From assembly GCF_900215325.1 (NCBI RefSeq), contig NZ_OCMS01000003.1, positions 124,001 to 188,000 on the forward strand: 64,000 bases of DNA. Reading direction: 5' to 3'. Origin of the DNA: Fibrobacter sp. UWB16. GTDB lineage: Bacteria > Fibrobacterota > Fibrobacteria > Fibrobacterales > Fibrobacteraceae. Below the pieces are notes generated by a model that saw only the letters and a list, made by a program, of their open reading frames with translations, searched no databases and had not been told where the DNA came from. Within the stretch, counting starts at the first letter, position 1. Every line of letters begins with the position of its first letter. The position numbers were made by a program, and so were the translations under genes. Shown piece by piece: positions 1-8,009 of the stretch.

Positions 1-89
1 TTCGAAATGCACACCCGCTTCTTGGAAACAGGCAAGATGCTCTAAAAGTTCTTGATAGCTGATTGAACGGTCACTACAGATTGTATAAT

Positions 90-118
90 AAAGCACCTTT
101 TTAAGGTGCTTTATTTTG
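90..118 (+). terminator. Rho-independent terminator of an upstream gene
   Basis: A perfect 10-bp stem (AAAGCACCTT, 3-nt loop, AAGGTGCTTT) is followed by ATTTT. It closes transcription coming from outside the window. The 89 bases before it hold only short open frames with no recognisable protein, probably the tail of an upstream gene. Confidence 0.8.
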
Positions 119-149
119 TAATGTCCTATTGCGTAATTTGTGCAAAAAT

Positions 150-157
150 TATATTTT
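150..157 (+). promoter_or_regulatory. Putative -7 box before the first phosphatase lipoprotein
   Basis: TATATTTT matches the TAnnTTTG-like box seen before several genes in this window. It lies about 50 nt before the ATG at 209, so this mRNA would have a leader. No convincing -33 element is visible. This is a pattern match only. Confidence 0.35.
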
Positions 158-208
158 TGTTACGGGGTGTTTTCGTGTGGTAAAACTTGATGGTAAAGGG
201 GTTTTTCT

Positions 209-2224
209 ATGGGATTCTTTTTGCAAAAGAATTTTAGAGACCGTTCTTTTTGGTCTCGCGTAACATTTCCTGTTTTGTTGGCGACGCTCTTTGTAGCGTG
301 TGGCGAAGACACCGTAAATAATTCAGACCAGTTTTCAAAAGATGATCCTGAGTTGTCTAGCGCCGATGATAGCGAAGTGTCCTCTTCTAGCGTAGCTTCT
401 GGTAGCAAGCGCTCTTCGAGCAGTTCTAAGACTTCTGTCACGGATTCCCTTTCATCGCAGTCGGATGAAGATTTGGTAAACGACAGCCTGCTTGATGTCG
501 CCTATGTTCTTGTGGATGGAACGGTTTCTGGAACGATTGCGTTAGACGGATTTGCAAAGTCGGCCAAGATCAACATGGTGCAGCTTGATTCTGCCGATGG
601 CTACAAGGAAACGAAAATTGAATTTTCGGGTGATATCGGCAAGAATGGCGATTATGAAATCAAGAAGATCAACTTGCCTCAGCCTTATGTGATGTTCTCT
701 GCAGAAGGTACGGTTGAAAATGTTGTCGATGGAAAGTCTTCTACCGTTACGCTTTCGACGCTAGGCGATATGACCTCTGGGGAAGTTTTCAACTTGAACT
801 TGCTCACGACGCTTGAAGCGGAACGTACAAAGGAACTTTTGGGCGGAAAGAATAAAGCTTCGGTCGAAGCGACAAAGTACGAGGCCGCCGAAGACGTGTG
901 GAACATGTTCCACCTGGAATCGATTGATTTCGATATTACCGAAAATATTCACGTATCGGATGCCGGTGAGTCTGGGGCTGCATTGCTTGCTGCTACGGTC
1001 TTGTTGCAGGCTGGCTCCGATGGCGATTTTGCGAAGTTCTTTAAGGCCGTTGTTGCCGATATCCGCAAGGATGGCAAGTGGGATGACGCCGATGCAAGGA
1101 TTGCCATTGCTGACTGGGCTTTGGCAAACGACCTCAAGGATGGCTATGCCGCGCTCCGCAAGACTCTTGAAAAGCGACTGGGCAAGGCTGCTGAATTTGA
1201 ATGGTACCTTAAGAACTTTTATTTGAATGAACTGAAATTCCCGGATTGCGATGACGAGTCTGTCGATGATGTTTTCTTTGTCGGTAACAAGTCTAGCGAG
1301 TTCTATGCGGCAAATTACAGCGATGTATCGAAGTCGACGGAACGCTTTGTCTGTGATGAAGAAAAAGGCTGGATTGCGATTCCAGACGAAAAGAAAGATT
1401 TCATAGACGATGCAACTCCTGCTGAAGATGGCGAAGTGCGTCGTGGCGCATTCTCGGGCAAGTTCTTTGTGTACGATGGCAAAAAGAAAGAATGGCGCGA
1501 AGCAACCGCTGTTGAAAAGGACCGCTATTTTGTCCTTGCCTCCAATGCTAAGGAATTTGTCGATATTCAGGATGTCTACGAAAGCATCAAGGACGATGAA
1601 CGCGTGATCTTTGTGCTCCGCCATGCAGAACGTGGTGACGATACGAGCAAGGGCGGAACGCTGACGAGCAATGGTAAGAAACAGTCCGAAGAAGTCGGTG
1701 CTCGACTCACGAAGTTCAAGGAAGACTTTGTTCTTGGTGCCTCTGAATTTTTGCGCGCTCATCAGACTGTAGAAAGTATTGCGAAGGGCCGCGGTCAGCA
1801 ATCCGATATCCGCGATACGATCCCGCAGCTGAATGACGATTGGTATTCCAAAAATGCCGAGGCCGTCGAAAAGGCGAAGAACGAATGCGGCGGCGGTTGG
1901 GAAGTGACTTCCAAGTACGCTTACACGGGTGCTTATTCGACAGGTGCCGATGCAGCATACTATGATCTTGCTGAACGCTCGGTGGAACTCATCGAGGATG
2001 TGCTTTTGAAAAAGTACCCGACAGAAAAGTTTGTGCTCCTCAGTTCGCATGACAAGTTAATGGTGCCGCTCGTTGCCTACTGCTCGAATTTGCAGGTAGA
2101 ACTCAAGAAATATGATGGTGGCAAGTGGATTAACTACTTGGCTGGTGTTGCTATTATCATTGACAAGGACGGAAATCGCCGATATGTGGCTATTCGCGGT
2201 TTGGAATCTGGATACGCGAACTAA
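209..2224 (+). CDS. Lipoprotein with C-terminal histidine-phosphatase domain
   Basis: A 671-residue predicted lipoprotein. The signal peptide ends in the lipobox LFVAC (lipidated Cys31) and is followed by an Asp/Ser-rich tether. Residues of about 90-400 form a module also found in the next gene and, better conserved, in the FISUMP lipoproteins downstream. It is followed by a short Cys-bounded linker (about 345-400) that those proteins share too. The C-terminal part is a histidine phosphatase: RHAER (His472) is the phospho-acceptor motif and SSHDK (His614) the second catalytic histidine. The substrate is unknown. The start is supported by a purine-rich AAAGGGG about 9 nt upstream. It is co-directional with its paralogue 20 nt downstream. 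The family call is firm; the biological role is unknown. Confidence 0.85.
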   Translation: MGFFLQKNFRDRSFWSRVTFPVLLATLFVACGEDTVNNSDQFSKDDPELSSADDSEVSSSSVASGSKRSSSSSKTSVTDSLSSQSDEDLVNDSLLDVAYVLVDGTVSGTIALDGFAKSAKINMVQLDSADGYKETKIEFSGDIGKNGDYEIKKINLPQPYVMFSAEGTVENVVDGKSSTVTLSTLGDMTSGEVFNLNLLTTLEAERTKELLGGKNKASVEATKYEAAEDVWNMFHLESIDFDITENIHVSDAGESGAALLAATVLLQAGSDGDFAKFFKAVVADIRKDGKWDDADARIAIADWALANDLKDGYAALRKTLEKRLGKAAEFEWYLKNFYLNELKFPDCDDESVDDVFFVGNKSSEFYAANYSDVSKSTERFVCDEEKGWIAIPDEKKDFIDDATPAEDGEVRRGAFSGKFFVYDGKKKEWREATAVEKDRYFVLASNAKEFVDIQDVYESIKDDERVIFVLRHAERGDDTSKGGTLTSNGKKQSEEVGARLTKFKEDFVLGASEFLRAHQTVESIAKGRGQQSDIRDTIPQLNDDWYSKNAEAVEKAKNECGGGWEVTSKYAYTGAYSTGADAAYYDLAERSVELIEDVLLKKYPTEKFVLLSSHDKLMVPLVAYCSNLQVELKKYDGGKWINYLAGVAIIIDKDGNRRYVAIRGLESGYAN

Positions 2225-2244
2225 AAATTACTAACATTCAATCC

Positions 2245-4356
2245 ATGCGGGTTTGGATATTAGCTTTATTGGTTTTGCTATGGGCGGGGTGTGATTCCGT
2301 CCGTTATGGCTCTGATTTATGCGAAGGCGACGAATGCGAGGCGGTGGTAGATTCTAAAAATCCTCAGGATTCGTTGTCTTCAGAAAAAGCACCCAAAGAC
2401 GGTAAGAGCAGTTCGTCGGTGAGCAGCTCTTCGCAAAGGGATGTTCTCCGTTCCTCGAGTTCTGTTAAAGATTCTGTTGTTGCCAAGCCCATTACCGATA
2501 CGACTATTACCGGGAATTACACTTGCAGCGATGGCGAACTGATTCCGGTTGATGACGAAACGGCTGTTGATGACGATGCTACTGATTTTCGCAGGGCTGG
2601 CGTTGCCATTAAGGGCTTTGCTGAGAAGGGACCGTTCCGTTACGGTACGTCTGTGAAGATTGTGGAACTTGATAGCCTGAAGCGGCTTGCCGATTCCAAG
2701 CGGACTCACGAAACCTGCATCGTCACTTCGAATGGATCCTTTAATTTTGACAGTGTCAACCTTGTTTCGCCTTATGTGAGAGTCGAAGCAAATGGTTATT
2801 ATATGAACGAATTTACGGCGAGTCTTTCGACATCGCTTGTAAAGCTCAATGCAGTTGTGGACTTGTCCAAGCGCGATTCTTTTAACGTGAATATTCTGAC
2901 ACACATGGCTGCCCCGCGTGTGATGAAGCTTGTCGAAGATTCGGGCAATAACCAGCCGATTGGAAGCCAGAGCGGGCGTGCATTGAGCGATGTGCTTTCT
3001 TCGTTCGGCATAAGCCTTGGCGGATCGTCTAGCGGAACAGGCTTTGGTCAGGGATACCCTTGGGGGCGTGGTCAGACGACAGCATCCTCGGACACCTCTG
3101 CAGAAGATATTAGCTTGTTTGGTTCTGGCGACTACAGTGCCGCGCTCCTTGCGGTTTCTGTGATGATGCAGAGCTATGCGCCGGATGGCGATTTCCTTTC
3201 GCAGGCAGACTATATTGCAGAAGATATTCGCGGCGATGGCAACTGGGGCGATAACGCTTCGAAGGCAAAACTTGCAGATAAGCTGTTGATTCTCGATGCT
3301 GAAGGTGGCCTTGCAAAAATCCGCAAGAACATGGAAGGCTGGAAGCTTGGCGATGTGCCGAACTTCGAAAAGCATGTGCGCAATTTCTGGACGAGTACGC
3401 ATGGCTTTGAATCTTGCAATGCGATGACCAATGGAATGGTGAAGCATGTAGGCAACAGCCAGAGCGAGTATTTTGTCTCTTACTATGAACAGCCCGAAGG
3501 TCCGCGTATCCGCTTTATTTGCGATGGTTCCATCAAGGCCTGGCGCGTGGCGACGGACCTTGAAAAGGATACGGTTGGCTTTGGCGCTGGCGATTACGAT
3601 GGCCAGATCAAGAACGGTAAAATCAATGCCGATAAGTTCTACGTTTACGAACAGAGCAAGAAGTCTTGGCGTGAAGCAACCTCGGAGGATATTCAGGAAT
3701 TTGTCGATGTCGAAGATGTCATGAAGAAACTTGCTCCTGGCGAAAAGGTCATCTTTATCTTGCGCCATGCCGAACGTACGGACGATACGGGTAAAAACGG
3801 TCACTTGACGGCTAATGGCAAGACTCAGTCGCAGTCGGTGGGCGCTAAGCTTAAAGGCGAAAACATTTACTTTGTGAATTCGACGTACACGCGTAGCTAT
3901 GAAACGTGCTCTAATGTGGCGACGGGCGCAGGCATTACGAACATGGGTAACGACACTTTGCCGGAACTCGATGGCGACTGGTTTGTGAAGGACGAGAACA
4001 AATTCGAAACGTACAAGAACAACAATGGCGGTGGCTGGGTCGTGGCTTCGGAATATGCATACAAAGGAAGCTATAGCGATGCCTACTATCCGTTACAGTC
4101 CCGTGGCGAAGAGTTCATGACCGAGATTGTGAAGCCCCGCTTTGCAAATGTTAACCGCGTGGGCGTGTGGATTTCCCACGACATGATGGTTGTGCCGCTG
4201 ACGGCGTTCTGCACGAACGGCAAGGCAAATCTCCGCTATTTCGACACGAAACAGTGGATCAATTACCTCGCTGGTGTGGCAATCATCCTGGGGACCGACG
4301 GTACCCTCCGTTATGAGCCTGTGAAGGGTCTTTCTTCCGGTACGATGACGATGTAG
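2245..4356 (+). CDS. Lipoprotein with shared N-terminal module and histidine-phosphatase domain
   Basis: Paralogue of the preceding gene (703 residues), starting 20 nt after its stop and so probably in the same operon. The lipobox is LWAGC (Cys16), followed by a Ser-rich tether. The shared module begins around AEKGPFRYGTSVKIVELD and includes FNVNILTH, closely matching the QKGPF and VNINVLTELEYERV motifs of the FISUMP lipoproteins at 8010-28036. The histidine-phosphatase domain has RHAER (His508) and ISHDMMVVPL (His645). It differs from its neighbour in a Gly/Ser-rich insertion around residues 255-285. It probably sits on the outer membrane facing the periplasm or the medium; its substrate cannot be read from sequence. 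Confidence 0.85.
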   Translation: MRVWILALLVLLWAGCDSVRYGSDLCEGDECEAVVDSKNPQDSLSSEKAPKDGKSSSSVSSSSQRDVLRSSSSVKDSVVAKPITDTTITGNYTCSDGELIPVDDETAVDDDATDFRRAGVAIKGFAEKGPFRYGTSVKIVELDSLKRLADSKRTHETCIVTSNGSFNFDSVNLVSPYVRVEANGYYMNEFTASLSTSLVKLNAVVDLSKRDSFNVNILTHMAAPRVMKLVEDSGNNQPIGSQSGRALSDVLSSFGISLGGSSSGTGFGQGYPWGRGQTTASSDTSAEDISLFGSGDYSAALLAVSVMMQSYAPDGDFLSQADYIAEDIRGDGNWGDNASKAKLADKLLILDAEGGLAKIRKNMEGWKLGDVPNFEKHVRNFWTSTHGFESCNAMTNGMVKHVGNSQSEYFVSYYEQPEGPRIRFICDGSIKAWRVATDLEKDTVGFGAGDYDGQIKNGKINADKFYVYEQSKKSWREATSEDIQEFVDVEDVMKKLAPGEKVIFILRHAERTDDTGKNGHLTANGKTQSQSVGAKLKGENIYFVNSTYTRSYETCSNVATGAGITNMGNDTLPELDGDWFVKDENKFETYKNNNGGGWVVASEYAYKGSYSDAYYPLQSRGEEFMTEIVKPRFANVNRVGVWISHDMMVVPLTAFCTNGKANLRYFDTKQWINYLAGVAIILGTDGTLRYEPVKGLSSGTMTM

Positions 4357-4370
4357 CTTATAGCCAGTAA

Positions 4371-4398
4371 CTAATGACCAATGACTAATGACTAGTCT
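4371..4398 (+). repeat. Tandem heptamer repeat
   Basis: Four consecutive 7-mers (CTAATGA, CCAATGA, CTAATGA, CTAGTCT) lie just after the stop of the second phosphatase lipoprotein. A similar heptamer tract occurs at 48130-48157. The role is unknown. Confidence 0.6.
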
Positions 4399-4471
4399 TT
4401 AAAATTGCTATATTCACGCGCGTTGATTTTTATCAAACAGTTCACTTAATTAAACATGGACGCATTCCGAT

Positions 4472-5314
4472 ATGAATGATACACTAAAGAAAGCTATGCT
4501 TTTTGCCGCGGTGACAACGGTTTCCGGTGCCTTCGCGTCTGAGATCGTAGCTCAACCTGCTGTTTCCAAGGCTGCAAAGGTTGGCCGTTTTGACGAGCAG
4601 ATCGCTCTGATGCCGGACTCCATTGCCGCTCCGCTCAAGGAACAGCTCAAGTGGATGGATGAATCTACTGTTTTCCAGATTGTGGAAACTCACGGTGGTG
4701 GCTATTCCATTCTTTATAAGACATACGAACAGTCCGTTCGCGCCCGCGATATTCGCGATTCCGTTGAAAATGCCAACGGTACGGCTGTGCTTCCGATTGC
4801 TAAGGCTAAGCTCGGCAGCGAATACTGCCAGGGCAAGATGGAAGGTGGCAAGTGCCATGGTGAAGTCCAGAAGTTCACCCTTGGCAAGCTCGTCGAATTC
4901 CAGGCAACAGGCCTCATCGTCGTGATGTCTGTGATCATTGGCCTCCTCGTCCTCTGCACTATCATGAGCGCAATCATGAAGAAGCTCGGTTTGGACAAGG
5001 TCAAGGCTCCGGCTCCTGCTAAGAAGGCTGCTCCGGCCGCTGCCGCTGCTGCCGCTCCGGCTCCTGCGGTTCGTGCTCCGGCTCACTGCGACTGGGATCC
5101 GAATGCAAAGAGCATCCATCCGGGATTCACCAACAAGCAGCTCCAGGCGTTCCTCGGCATTGCCGCCGTTGCCGCCCTCGAAGAACATCCGGGACTTACA
5201 AACGAACAGTTCCTCGTGATCGCTACTGCTGCTGCAACGCAGGCTCTTGGTCAGCCCTGCCGCGTGACCGCTTACAGAAACATTAACTCCCCTGCTTGGA
5301 CGATCGTCAAGTAA
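4472..5314 (+). CDS. OadG-like subunit of a sodium-pumping decarboxylase
   Basis: A 280-residue protein, much longer than the usual OadG/MmdD subunit of roughly 80-120 residues. An N-terminal signal sequence (ending near SGAFA) leads into a periplasmic segment of about 120 residues. One membrane helix follows (about 150-170, FQATGLIVVMSVIIGLLVL), then the Ala/Pro-rich cytoplasmic linker typical of the family and a C-terminal domain of about 75 residues. In known pumps this small subunit holds the carboxyltransferase, biotin carrier and beta subunit together. The biotin carrier and beta genes follow directly, supporting the call. Whether the enzyme acts on oxaloacetate or methylmalonyl-CoA cannot be told. 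No clear ribosome-binding site precedes the ATG. Confidence 0.75.
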   Translation: MNDTLKKAMLFAAVTTVSGAFASEIVAQPAVSKAAKVGRFDEQIALMPDSIAAPLKEQLKWMDESTVFQIVETHGGGYSILYKTYEQSVRARDIRDSVENANGTAVLPIAKAKLGSEYCQGKMEGGKCHGEVQKFTLGKLVEFQATGLIVVMSVIIGLLVLCTIMSAIMKKLGLDKVKAPAPAKKAAPAAAAAAAPAPAVRAPAHCDWDPNAKSIHPGFTNKQLQAFLGIAAVAALEEHPGLTNEQFLVIATAAATQALGQPCRVTAYRNINSPAWTIVK

Positions 5315-5363
5315 GGTTCAACTTTTAAAACTTAACAGGCTTTTAAGCCAGGAAAAAATAAAA

Positions 5364-5729
5364 ATGAAGAAAACAGTCCGTATCAGTTTCGAAGGCAAGA
5401 CCTACGACGTCGAAGTAGAAGTTCTTGATTCCGCAGTTGCAGCAGCTCCGGCTGCTCCGGTTGCCGCTCCGGCACCGGCTCCTGCTGCTCCGGCAGCCGC
5501 TCCGGCCGTCGCTGGTGGCACCGAAGTCAAGAGCCCGCTCGCTGGCTCTGTGTTCAAGCTCAAGGTTAACGTTGGTGACACTGTTGCTGCCAACCAGGAA
5601 GTGGCTGTTATCGAAGCCCTCAAGATGGAAAACCCGGTCGTCGCTCCGTGCGCAGGCAAGGTTACCTCTATCTCCGTCAAGGAAACCGACACTGTTACTG
5701 ATGGCCAGGTCTTGATGACCATTGCCTAA
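5364..5729 (+). CDS. Biotin carboxyl carrier protein of the decarboxylase
   Basis: A 121-residue biotinyl protein. A short N-terminal strand region is followed by an Ala/Pro linker (about 25-50), then a biotinyl domain with the attachment motif EALKMEN, in which Lys87 would carry biotin. The usual motif is EAMKM; the Met-to-Leu change before the Lys occurs in other carriers. It carries CO2 from the carboxyltransferase subunit to the membrane beta subunit encoded 14 nt downstream. The gene order (OadG-like, carrier, beta) resembles mmdDCB of methylmalonyl-CoA decarboxylase operons. Confidence 0.9.
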   Translation: MKKTVRISFEGKTYDVEVEVLDSAVAAAPAAPVAAPAPAPAAPAAAPAVAGGTEVKSPLAGSVFKLKVNVGDTVAANQEVAVIEALKMENPVVAPCAGKVTSISVKETDTVTDGQVLMTIA

Positions 5730-5743
5730 TGAGGTAAAAGTCA

Positions 5744-6904
5744 ATGAGTGGAATTATTAACTCAGTCGCGGACTTCGCCTCGAGCACAGGATTCGCGCAG
5801 ATTACCGTTCCGATGGTAATCATGTGGATCGTGAGCTTCGTGTTGATGTTCCTTGCGATTGTCAAAAAATACGAACCGCTTTTGCTCTTGCCGATTGCTA
5901 TCGGTGCACTTGCGGTGAACATCCCGTCCGTCGCGTTCTACGACGGTGGCTGGAGCATCGAAGGTATGTTCAGCCCGACTGGCGGTCTCTACTACTACAT
6001 CAGCCAGGGTATCCATCTGGAACTCTTCCCGCCCATCATCTTCTTGGGCGTGGGTGCCATGACGGACTTTGGACCGCTTATCGCTAATCCGCGTACGCTC
6101 ATCCTCGGTGGTGGCGCACAGTTTGGCGTGTTCATGACCATGTTTGCAGCTGTCGCTCTCGGTGGCTTTACGCTCGGTGAAGCAGCTTCCATCGGTATCA
6201 TCGGTGGTGCTGACGGTCCGACGTCCATCTTCACTGCGAACAAGCTTGCTAAGCACCTCATCGGCCCCATCGCCGTTGCTGCTTACACCTACATGGCTCT
6301 CGTGCCGCTCATCCAGCCGCCTATCATGCGCGCTATGACGAACGACGCTGAACGCAAGATTCGCATGAAGGCTCTCCGCCAGGTTTCCAAGGCCGAACGC
6401 ATCGTGTTTGCCGTGATGGTGATGATCGTTTGCGTGCTCGTCGTGCCGGATGCCTCTGCCCTTATCATCATGCTTATGATGGGCAACATCTTCAAGGAAG
6501 CTGGTGTCGTTGAACGCCTCGTGAAGACTTCTTCGAACGAACTCATGAACATTGTGACGATCTTCCTCGGCACGTCCGTGGGTCTCACGATGTCTGCTGA
6601 CATCTTCCTCAAGCCGCAGACTCTCATGATCATCGCTATGGGTGTGGTTGCCTTTGGCTTCTCCACTTTCGGCGGTTTGCTCCTCGCAAAGATCATGAAC
6701 AAGTGCTCTCCGAAGAACCCGGTGAACCCGCTTATCGGTTCCGCAGGCGTTTCCGCTGTGCCGATGGCAGCCCGTGTTTCTCAGGTTGAAGGTGCCAAGT
6801 ATGACCCGCAGAACTTCCTCCTCATGCACGCTATGGGCCCGAACGTGTCCGGCGTGATTGGTACGGCAGTTTGCGCTGGTTATATGATCAGCCGCTTGAG
6901 CTAG
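5744..6904 (+). CDS. Sodium ion-translocating decarboxylase beta subunit (OadB/MmdB family)
   Basis: A polytopic membrane protein of 386 residues with about nine hydrophobic helices and the family motif GGADGPTSIF at about 160-170. A second conserved stretch near NPLIGSAGVSAVPMAARV corresponds to the region with the catalytic and sodium-binding Asp/Ser residues. It decarboxylates carboxybiotin and drives sodium ions out of the cell, coupling decarboxylation to energy conservation. GAGG-type ribosome-binding site (TGAGGTAAAAG) before the ATG. It is the last gene of the block; a terminator follows at 6999-7030. The alpha subunit gene is not in the window. Confidence 0.92.
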   Translation: MSGIINSVADFASSTGFAQITVPMVIMWIVSFVLMFLAIVKKYEPLLLLPIAIGALAVNIPSVAFYDGGWSIEGMFSPTGGLYYYISQGIHLELFPPIIFLGVGAMTDFGPLIANPRTLILGGGAQFGVFMTMFAAVALGGFTLGEAASIGIIGGADGPTSIFTANKLAKHLIGPIAVAAYTYMALVPLIQPPIMRAMTNDAERKIRMKALRQVSKAERIVFAVMVMIVCVLVVPDASALIIMLMMGNIFKEAGVVERLVKTSSNELMNIVTIFLGTSVGLTMSADIFLKPQTLMIIAMGVVAFGFSTFGGLLLAKIMNKCSPKNPVNPLIGSAGVSAVPMAARVSQVEGAKYDPQNFLLMHAMGPNVSGVIGTAVCAGYMISRLS

Positions 6905-6913
6905 TTTACTGAT

Positions 6914-6981
6914 TCGTCATTGCGAGCAGCGCGAAGCAATCCCAAGATTTTACTGGATCCTTCACGTTGTTCAGGATGACG
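6914..6981. repeat. Dispersed intergenic repeat pair
   Basis: Two short units in tandem: one with TCATTGCGAG...GAAGCAATCC and one with CTGGATCCTTC...TCAGGATGACG, each with inverted ends. Related units occur at 33671-33989, 35811-35850 and 61717-61753, and inside a coding linker at 24505-24535. Confidence 0.65.
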
Positions 6982-6998
6982 AAATGAAAACTTTAAAT

Positions 6999-7030
6999 TC
7001 CCTCGGCATTACGCCGGGGGATTTTTTTTG
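6999..7030 (+). terminator. Terminator of the decarboxylase block
   Basis: An 8-bp stem CCCTCGGC/GCCGGGGG (one G-T pair) followed by eight T residues. Confidence 0.85.
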
Positions 7031-7171
7031 TTCTATAGAATTCAATTTTTGTTTTATGGATGAATACTTTTTTGTGTTTTAATTTATAATTGTCGAAATT
7101 TGTTTAAAAACGCCATTTTTGTTTTCGCAAAAATATTGCAGACAAGAGTGTGAATTTTTAATTTTAAATTC
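7021..7171 (+). promoter_or_regulatory. Upstream region of cassette 1, with palindrome and A-rich element
   Basis: Directly after the terminator T-run is the palindrome TTCTATAGAA (7031-7040) inside a TGTTCT-type context. It occupies the same position as the palindromes before cassettes 2-4. A TAAAAACG element (7105-7112) and GCCATTTTTG (7112-7121) also match those cassettes. The TATATTT box 5 nt before the ATG is absent here; the start codon is about 50 nt past the matching block, preceded by AT-rich sequence. The promoter itself cannot be fixed. Confidence 0.45.
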
Positions 7172-7993
7172 ATGAAGTCTGTAACTGAATATAAGGAATA
7201 CCGCGAATATGTGCTGGATTACTATCGCGAACGCAAGCGGTGTTCTGCTTTTACATGGCGTGAATTTGCAAGGCTGGCTGGGTTTGCATCAGGTTCTTAT
7301 TTGAAGCTTGTGTGTGACGGTAAGACTCGTCTCCGTGAAGAAGGTGCGAAAAAGACGGCGCTTGCCATGGGTTTGGCAGGTTTCGAATTAGATTATTTTG
7401 TCTTGATGGTGCGTTATGAAAACGCCAAGACCGATCAAGAAAAGAAGAAGTGCTTTGAAGAGATACAGGCTCTTGGCGATGCGAACCGCGTGAAAATTCT
7501 CGGAAGCGAAATGTACACCTTCTATGAAACCTGGAAACATTCCGTGGTTCGCGAGCTGGCGGTTGCCATGCCTGGCGCAAAGCCGAACGAAATTGCCAAG
7601 GTGTGCAAGCATGCGATTTCTGCGTCGGATGTCAGTGAAAGCTTGCGTTTTTTGGTCAAGACTGGCTTTTTGACGCGCGATATCAAAGGAAATTATCACC
7701 AGGCGAATGTTTCGCTGTCGACTGGAAATCTGAACGTGGTTGCCGTGGCGGTACATTCGCTATTGCGGCAGATGGGCGAATTTGCATTGGACGCTTTGGA
7801 TAAGCTTCCCATTTCGGAACGTCACTTTAGCGGAATTACAATGGGCGTGACGGAAGAAAGTTATGCCAAAGTCGTTCATGAAATTGCGGCGTTCCGCAAG
7901 CACATCGTCTCGATGGTCGCGAACGATATAAACCCTAAAAAAATTTGTCGATTGAATGTTCAGTTTTTCCCGCTGACAGAAGATTTGACATAA
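7172..7993 (+). CDS. TIGR02147-family protein, probable DNA-binding regulator (cassette 1)
   Basis: A 273-residue member of the Fibrobacter-rich TIGR02147 family, whose C-terminal part corresponds to DUF4423. Residues of about 28-60 (FTWREFARLAGFASGSYLK, then VCDGKTRL) read as a helix-turn-helix of XRE type. The rest is mostly helical, with a conserved VRELA...MPGAKP segment near 117-135 and a C-terminal SERHFSG...RLNVQFFPL block. A DNA-binding role is my inference from the HTH-like segment. It opens a gene run with three FISUMP lipoproteins (first ATG 16 nt downstream). It is the most divergent of the four copies in the window, with more Lys-rich and AT-rich sequence than those at 13338, 16826 and 22684. 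Confidence 0.8.
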   Translation: MKSVTEYKEYREYVLDYYRERKRCSAFTWREFARLAGFASGSYLKLVCDGKTRLREEGAKKTALAMGLAGFELDYFVLMVRYENAKTDQEKKKCFEEIQALGDANRVKILGSEMYTFYETWKHSVVRELAVAMPGAKPNEIAKVCKHAISASDVSESLRFLVKTGFLTRDIKGNYHQANVSLSTGNLNVVAVAVHSLLRQMGEFALDALDKLPISERHFSGITMGVTEESYAKVVHEIAAFRKHIVSMVANDINPKKICRLNVQFFPLTEDLT

Positions 7994-8009
7994 ACGAGTG
8001 AGAATGATT

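Noticed and set aside
1-89. C-terminal fragment of an upstream protein
   Set aside because: All three plus frames are open for only 14-20 codons and none is recognisable, so no product can be supported.
761-2050. 429-residue minus-strand open frame
   Set aside because: Antisense of the first phosphatase lipoprotein; no recognisable motif or ribosome-binding site.
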